Origin: Duncaniella sp.
GTDB lineage: Bacteria > Bacteroidota > Bacteroidia > Bacteroidales > Muribaculaceae
Assembly (NCBI GenBank): GCA_029056055.1
Contig: JAIDCC010000037.1
Span: 1-41,422 of the forward strand
DNA length: 41,422 nt
Reading direction: 5' to 3'
A program made the translations under genes and the position numbers. Positions within the stretch are counted from its first letter, which is position 1. Each line of letters begins with the position of its first letter. The notes beneath the pieces were generated by a model that had not been told where the DNA came from, did not search any database, and saw only the letters and a program-made list of their open reading frames with translations. Positions 38,713 through 41,422 of the stretch are shown in pieces.

Positions 38713-41016
38713 GACGATTTTCGAAACTTTGCCCGAGAGGGTGCGGACGATGTAGAGCGCGCCGGGTGTGGGGTTTGCCACGCGCTGACCCTGGAGGTTG
38801 AAGTAGGTTGCGCCTTCGAGGTCGTCGGCGGTGATGGTGTCGATGGCCGTGGTGGCACCGGTGGTCATAGTCTTGGCTACGCTCGAGAGACGCTGGCCGC
38901 GCGAGTCGTAGATGTAGACGGAGTAGGTGGTGTTGGGCTCACCCTGGAGGAAGGGACCTGAGAAGGTGGTTTCAACCTTGTCGCCCTTTGTACCGAAGAC
39001 GAGGGGCGAAGAGATGGTGCCGATGGGGTTGCCTGTGCCGTCGGCGCTGTAGATGCGAGCCACGAGGGGCGATGCCATGTAGCCGTAGGTGACGTTGACG
39101 GTGACATCGAAAGAGATGTTGTTGATGTCGACGTTGTCGGCATTGGCGATGGACCATTCGGAGACGTTGGCCACGTAGGTGGCGGAGCCGCGGGTGAGTT
39201 CTACGTCGTAGGTGTCGGAGAGGTCGAAGCCGGTGGCGTCACGCAGGACGAACTTGTAAGAGCCGGCGGCGGGAGTTGACTGCCAGTCAGAAGTGTAGGT
39301 GAGGGTGTTGGCACCCGGCTCGAAGATGGTGTTCTGTATGCCGCCGCGCGATACTTCGGCGAGCGAGGTGGGGTCGAGGAGCACAGCCACAATCTGACGG
39401 GTGTAGTTGTCGGTGGCAGTCGAAGTGTAGGCGAGGTTGACCGAGAAAGTCTTGTTGGTGTAGACGGGCGAAACGAAATCGAGTTTGCCGGGGGTGAAGA
39501 CACCGTTTTCGGGGACGGAGACGGTGTTGCCTTCATCGGTTGCGACGAGGTCGATGTAGCCGGCCTGGCAGAGCTGCATCTTGATGGGCCATACTTTCTG
39601 GTTGGTGCCTGAGCCTTCGGTGTAGACGGGGACGCCGCGCCAGTGGCCTTTACGCAGGAGCGAGACGCTGACCTGAATCTGGTTGAGGCCGGTGCCGGGA
39701 GTCATGCGAAGCTGAGAAGTGCGGAGGAGCTGACCCTCTTCGCCGGTCTCGGCGTCGTAGAGCTGAATGCCCATGCGGCCGGTGATTTCGCGCGGGGTGT
39801 AGCTGTAGAAGGGACCGGTGACGGTGAGGTAGCTGGCGTTGACCGAGGCAGAGATGGGAGAGTAGGACACGATGTTGGGGGCGGAGGGCTCGGAGCCTTC
39901 GACGGCGGGTTTGACACCGATGAGGATGCACTGGTCGACGTTGTAGCCGGCCGAAGAGCCGCCGGTGCCCTGGCTGTCGGGGTCGAGGGCGTTGATGCGG
40001 TAGTAACCGTTGGAGAGGCCGCTCCAACCCCAGTTCATGTGGAGGAAGCCCTTGTTGTAGCCGTCGGCGATGAAAGCGTGACCGCCTTCGTCGTTGCGGC
40101 CCGACATGTAGACGGGGCCGTTGGCAGCGAGTTCGTCATAGATGAGCTTTTCCCACTGCTTCGAGGTGTAGAAGGGGCGTCCGATGAACTCCATTGCGGG
40201 GTCGTAGCCGAAATTGTCGATGAGGGCGCGACCGACAGCGGGGCTTGCCGCGCCGGATGCGTTGGTGCCGTAGCCCATGTTGACGCCGATGCCGCACGCG
40301 AGCATGAGTTCTGCCACGGCGTTGCGCTGTGCAGCGGTAGCGTCAGCACCGTAGGTGTCGAGCATGAGGTCCCACTCGAAAGTGGTGCCGGCGTAGTCGT
40401 AGGAGAGGGCCTGGCCGTTCCAGGTGTATGAGTGGGTGCCGATGCCCTTAGTGGGGAACGAGCGAGCCTTGAGCATCTGAGCCATCGCGGTGGCGACGCA
40501 GCCTGTGTAGGTGCGACGGGTTCCGACGAGGGGGCAGAGGTCGTTGTAGGGGTAGCCCTGATCCCACTCGGTGGTCATTTTGGGCGCGATGGTGGGGTAG
40601 TAGTCAGACGAGGGAGCGTCGAACACATCGAGGCCGTTTTCTTCAGCCCATGCAATCTGGTCCTGAAGGGCTTCGAGCCAGTAACGGAGGCCGGGAGCCA
40701 TGTTGGCAGAGTCGAAGTCGCCTTTGTCGGCCCAACCGAGGATGGGAGCAGCGACATCGTCGGCAGCCACGACGAGGAAGCCGTCGGCGCCGGCGTTGTT
40801 GATGACGTAGAGAGCGGGAGAGCCGGAGGGAGTGGAGAGAGTAAGGGCGGGTGTCACTTTCCTCACAGCCTTAAGCCCGGTGAACGTGCTTGCGGGAGCG
40901 TCCGAGTCGGCCAGCGCGCGAGCAACGGCCTCGTTGGGGCTGAGCGTGCGGGCAGTAGCGACGCCGCTCGCCATCAAGGCGGCCACGAGCGAAAGAGTGA
41001 TTTTTGTCATTGTCAA
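38707..41016 (-). CDS. C10 family (streptopain-like) secreted cysteine protease
   Basis: A 769-residue exported protease of the SpeB/interpain/PrtT family. It has a signal peptide (ending VATA-RT) and a Spi-type inhibitory propeptide (about 23-140, with ALYVINNAGADGFLVVAADD). The catalytic domain has nucleophile Cys173 in TYTGCVATAMAQML and His313 in GGHAFIADGY, and HMNWGWSGLSNGYY as the conserved C-terminal part. About 370 further residues form beta-rich domains, ending ATYFNLQGQRVANPTPGALYIVR-GKVSKIVK. That tail resembles C-terminal sorting-type domains of Bacteroidetes surface proteins, so export to the surface or medium is likely. Streptopain relatives degrade host proteins and are made as zymogens. 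The lipoprotein gene follows after 36 bases. Confidence 0.93.
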   Translation of the reverse strand: MTMTKITLSLVAALMASGVATARTLSPNEAVARALADSDAPASTFTGLKAVRKVTPALTLSTPSGSPALYVINNAGADGFLVVAADDVAAPILGWADKGDFDSANMAPGLRYWLEALQDQIAWAEENGLDVFDAPSSDYYPTIAPKMTTEWDQGYPYNDLCPLVGTRRTYTGCVATAMAQMLKARSFPTKGIGTHSYTWNGQALSYDYAGTTFEWDLMLDTYGADATAAQRNAVAELMLACGIGVNMGYGTNASGAASPAVGRALIDNFGYDPAMEFIGRPFYTSKQWEKLIYDELAANGPVYMSGRNDEGGHAFIADGYNKGFLHMNWGWSGLSNGYYRINALDPDSQGTGGSSAGYNVDQCILIGVKPAVEGSEPSAPNIVSYSPISASVNASYLTVTGPFYSYTPREITGRMGIQLYDAETGEEGQLLRTSQLRMTPGTGLNQIQVSVSLLRKGHWRGVPVYTEGSGTNQKVWPIKMQLCQAGYIDLVATDEGNTVSVPENGVFTPGKLDFVSPVYTNKTFSVNLAYTSTATDNYTRQIVAVLLDPTSLAEVSRGGIQNTIFEPGANTLTYTSDWQSTPAAGSYKFVLRDATGFDLSDTYDVELTRGSATYVANVSEWSIANADNVDINNISFDVTVNVTYGYMASPLVARIYSADGTGNPIGTISSPLVFGTKGDKVETTFSGPFLQGEPNTTYSVYIYDSRGQRLSSVAKTMTTGATTAIDTITADDLEGATYFNLQGQRVANPTPGALYIVRTLSGKVSKIVK

Positions 41017-41046
41017 AATGTGTGTATGTGTGGAGTGATGGATTAT

Positions 41047-41209
41047 AAGTAAGTCTTGAAAATTAATTTATAGCAAATCTGAGTTTGCTGTGACGCATTT
41101 CCGATTTACTCCTCAGTTATAGAGCCACGGCTATACGCCTTCGTCGTAAGTCGAAACTTCGTTCACATCAAACACAGCTTTGATATAAATTAATTTACAA
41201 GACTTACTT
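41047..41209. mobile_element. MITE-like inverted-repeat element in the C10 protease leader
   Basis: The 26-base arm at 41047-41072 (AAGTAAGTCTTGAAAATTAA...) matches the reverse complement of 41184-41209 with one mismatch. The arms enclose about 110 bases without a convincing gene. Size and structure fit a small non-autonomous element, or alternatively a long hairpin in the 5' leader of the protease message. Confidence 0.55.
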
Positions 41210-41249
41210 TTTACTACAGGTATGCGTTCGAGTGGGCGCATAGTGTTTG

Positions 41250-41280
41250 CAAAGATAGCAAAAAAATATATACCATGCAA
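41250..41280 (-). promoter_or_regulatory. Candidate promoter of the C10 protease operon
   Basis: TATCTTTG on the minus strand (41257 to 41250) fits TAnnTTTG, with a TTG -33 at 41280-41278, 20 bases upstream. Transcription would start near 41243 and run through the inverted-repeat element before the ATG at 41016, a leader of over 200 bases. Confidence 0.55.
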
Positions 41281-41386
41281 TTTTTTGTGCAAAATGACAG
41301 GGAAAACTGATAAAGGCGGGGATTATCGCACTGTTTTCGGGCGCGGGGGTGTTATTTTTGCAGGAGTTGCGGGCGGGGGCGGCTGT

Positions 41387-41422
41387 GGGCTGCGCTAAAG
41401 CTTGCCCCACCACCAAAAAGGC
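41387..41422 (-). repeat. Dispersed repeat copy at the window end
   Basis: These 36 bases are the exact reverse complement of 19754-19789. The repeat probably continues beyond the window. Confidence 0.75.

Overview
The window looks like a chromosomal segment of a Bacteroidales bacterium, most likely a gut member such as Muribaculaceae; the family-level placement is inference. The supporting signals are repeated TAnnTTTG -7 promoter boxes with TTTG/TTG about 19-21 bases upstream, starts that mostly lack Shine-Dalgarno sequences, and typical families of this order (GH127, a C10 peptidase with C-terminal sorting-like tail, DUF3822 next to rsmD, a 445-residue glutamate dehydrogenase).

Layout. 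1-540: palindromic repeats, then tRNA-Arg(ACG) with its own promoter and terminator. 730-5398 (minus): a two-gene secreted operon, a beta-propeller/DUF362 fusion and a GH127 beta-L-arabinofuranosidase. 5613-16151 (minus): a compact seven-gene operon of visibly lower GC. It encodes a TerD protein, a tubulin-like GTPase, two Hsp70/actin-fold proteins, two membrane proteins, and a membrane anchor that joins TerD-like N-terminal strands to a CW_7 cell-wall-binding domain. 16641-19631 (plus): gdhA, then an ECF sigma factor, an anti-sigma-like membrane protein and a small exported protein. 20138-25360: housekeeping genes (DUF3822, rsmD, a divergent DUF695 gene, lgt, pheS, nth, a TRIC/UPF0126 channel). 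25361-26278: repeat-rich DNA. 26279-36344: an Ala-rich coiled coil, two overlapping rhomboid proteases, an EEP-family membrane protein, an M3 lipoprotein peptidase, a patatin, a cytoplasmic GH13 enzyme and an AspT-type transporter. 36345-37351: a second large repeat block. 37352-41016 (minus): an HD hydrolase, a lipoprotein and a C10 cysteine protease whose leader carries a 163-bp inverted-repeat element.

The most interesting part is the 5.6-16.2 kb operon. Its families are known singly (TerD, Tubulin_2, Hsp70/actin fold, vWA-like, CW_7). Together they suggest an envelope-spanning machine: two cytoskeletal-type nucleotide switches and a TerD calcium-binding protein in the cytoplasm, connected to peptidoglycan by a single-pass protein. 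I do not know of an experimental description of this combination; its function is open.

Other points are two families of palindromic intergenic repeats, a 36-bp identical repeat at 19754 and 41387, a probable ECF autoregulatory promoter, and a likely leaderless start for the DUF3822 gene.
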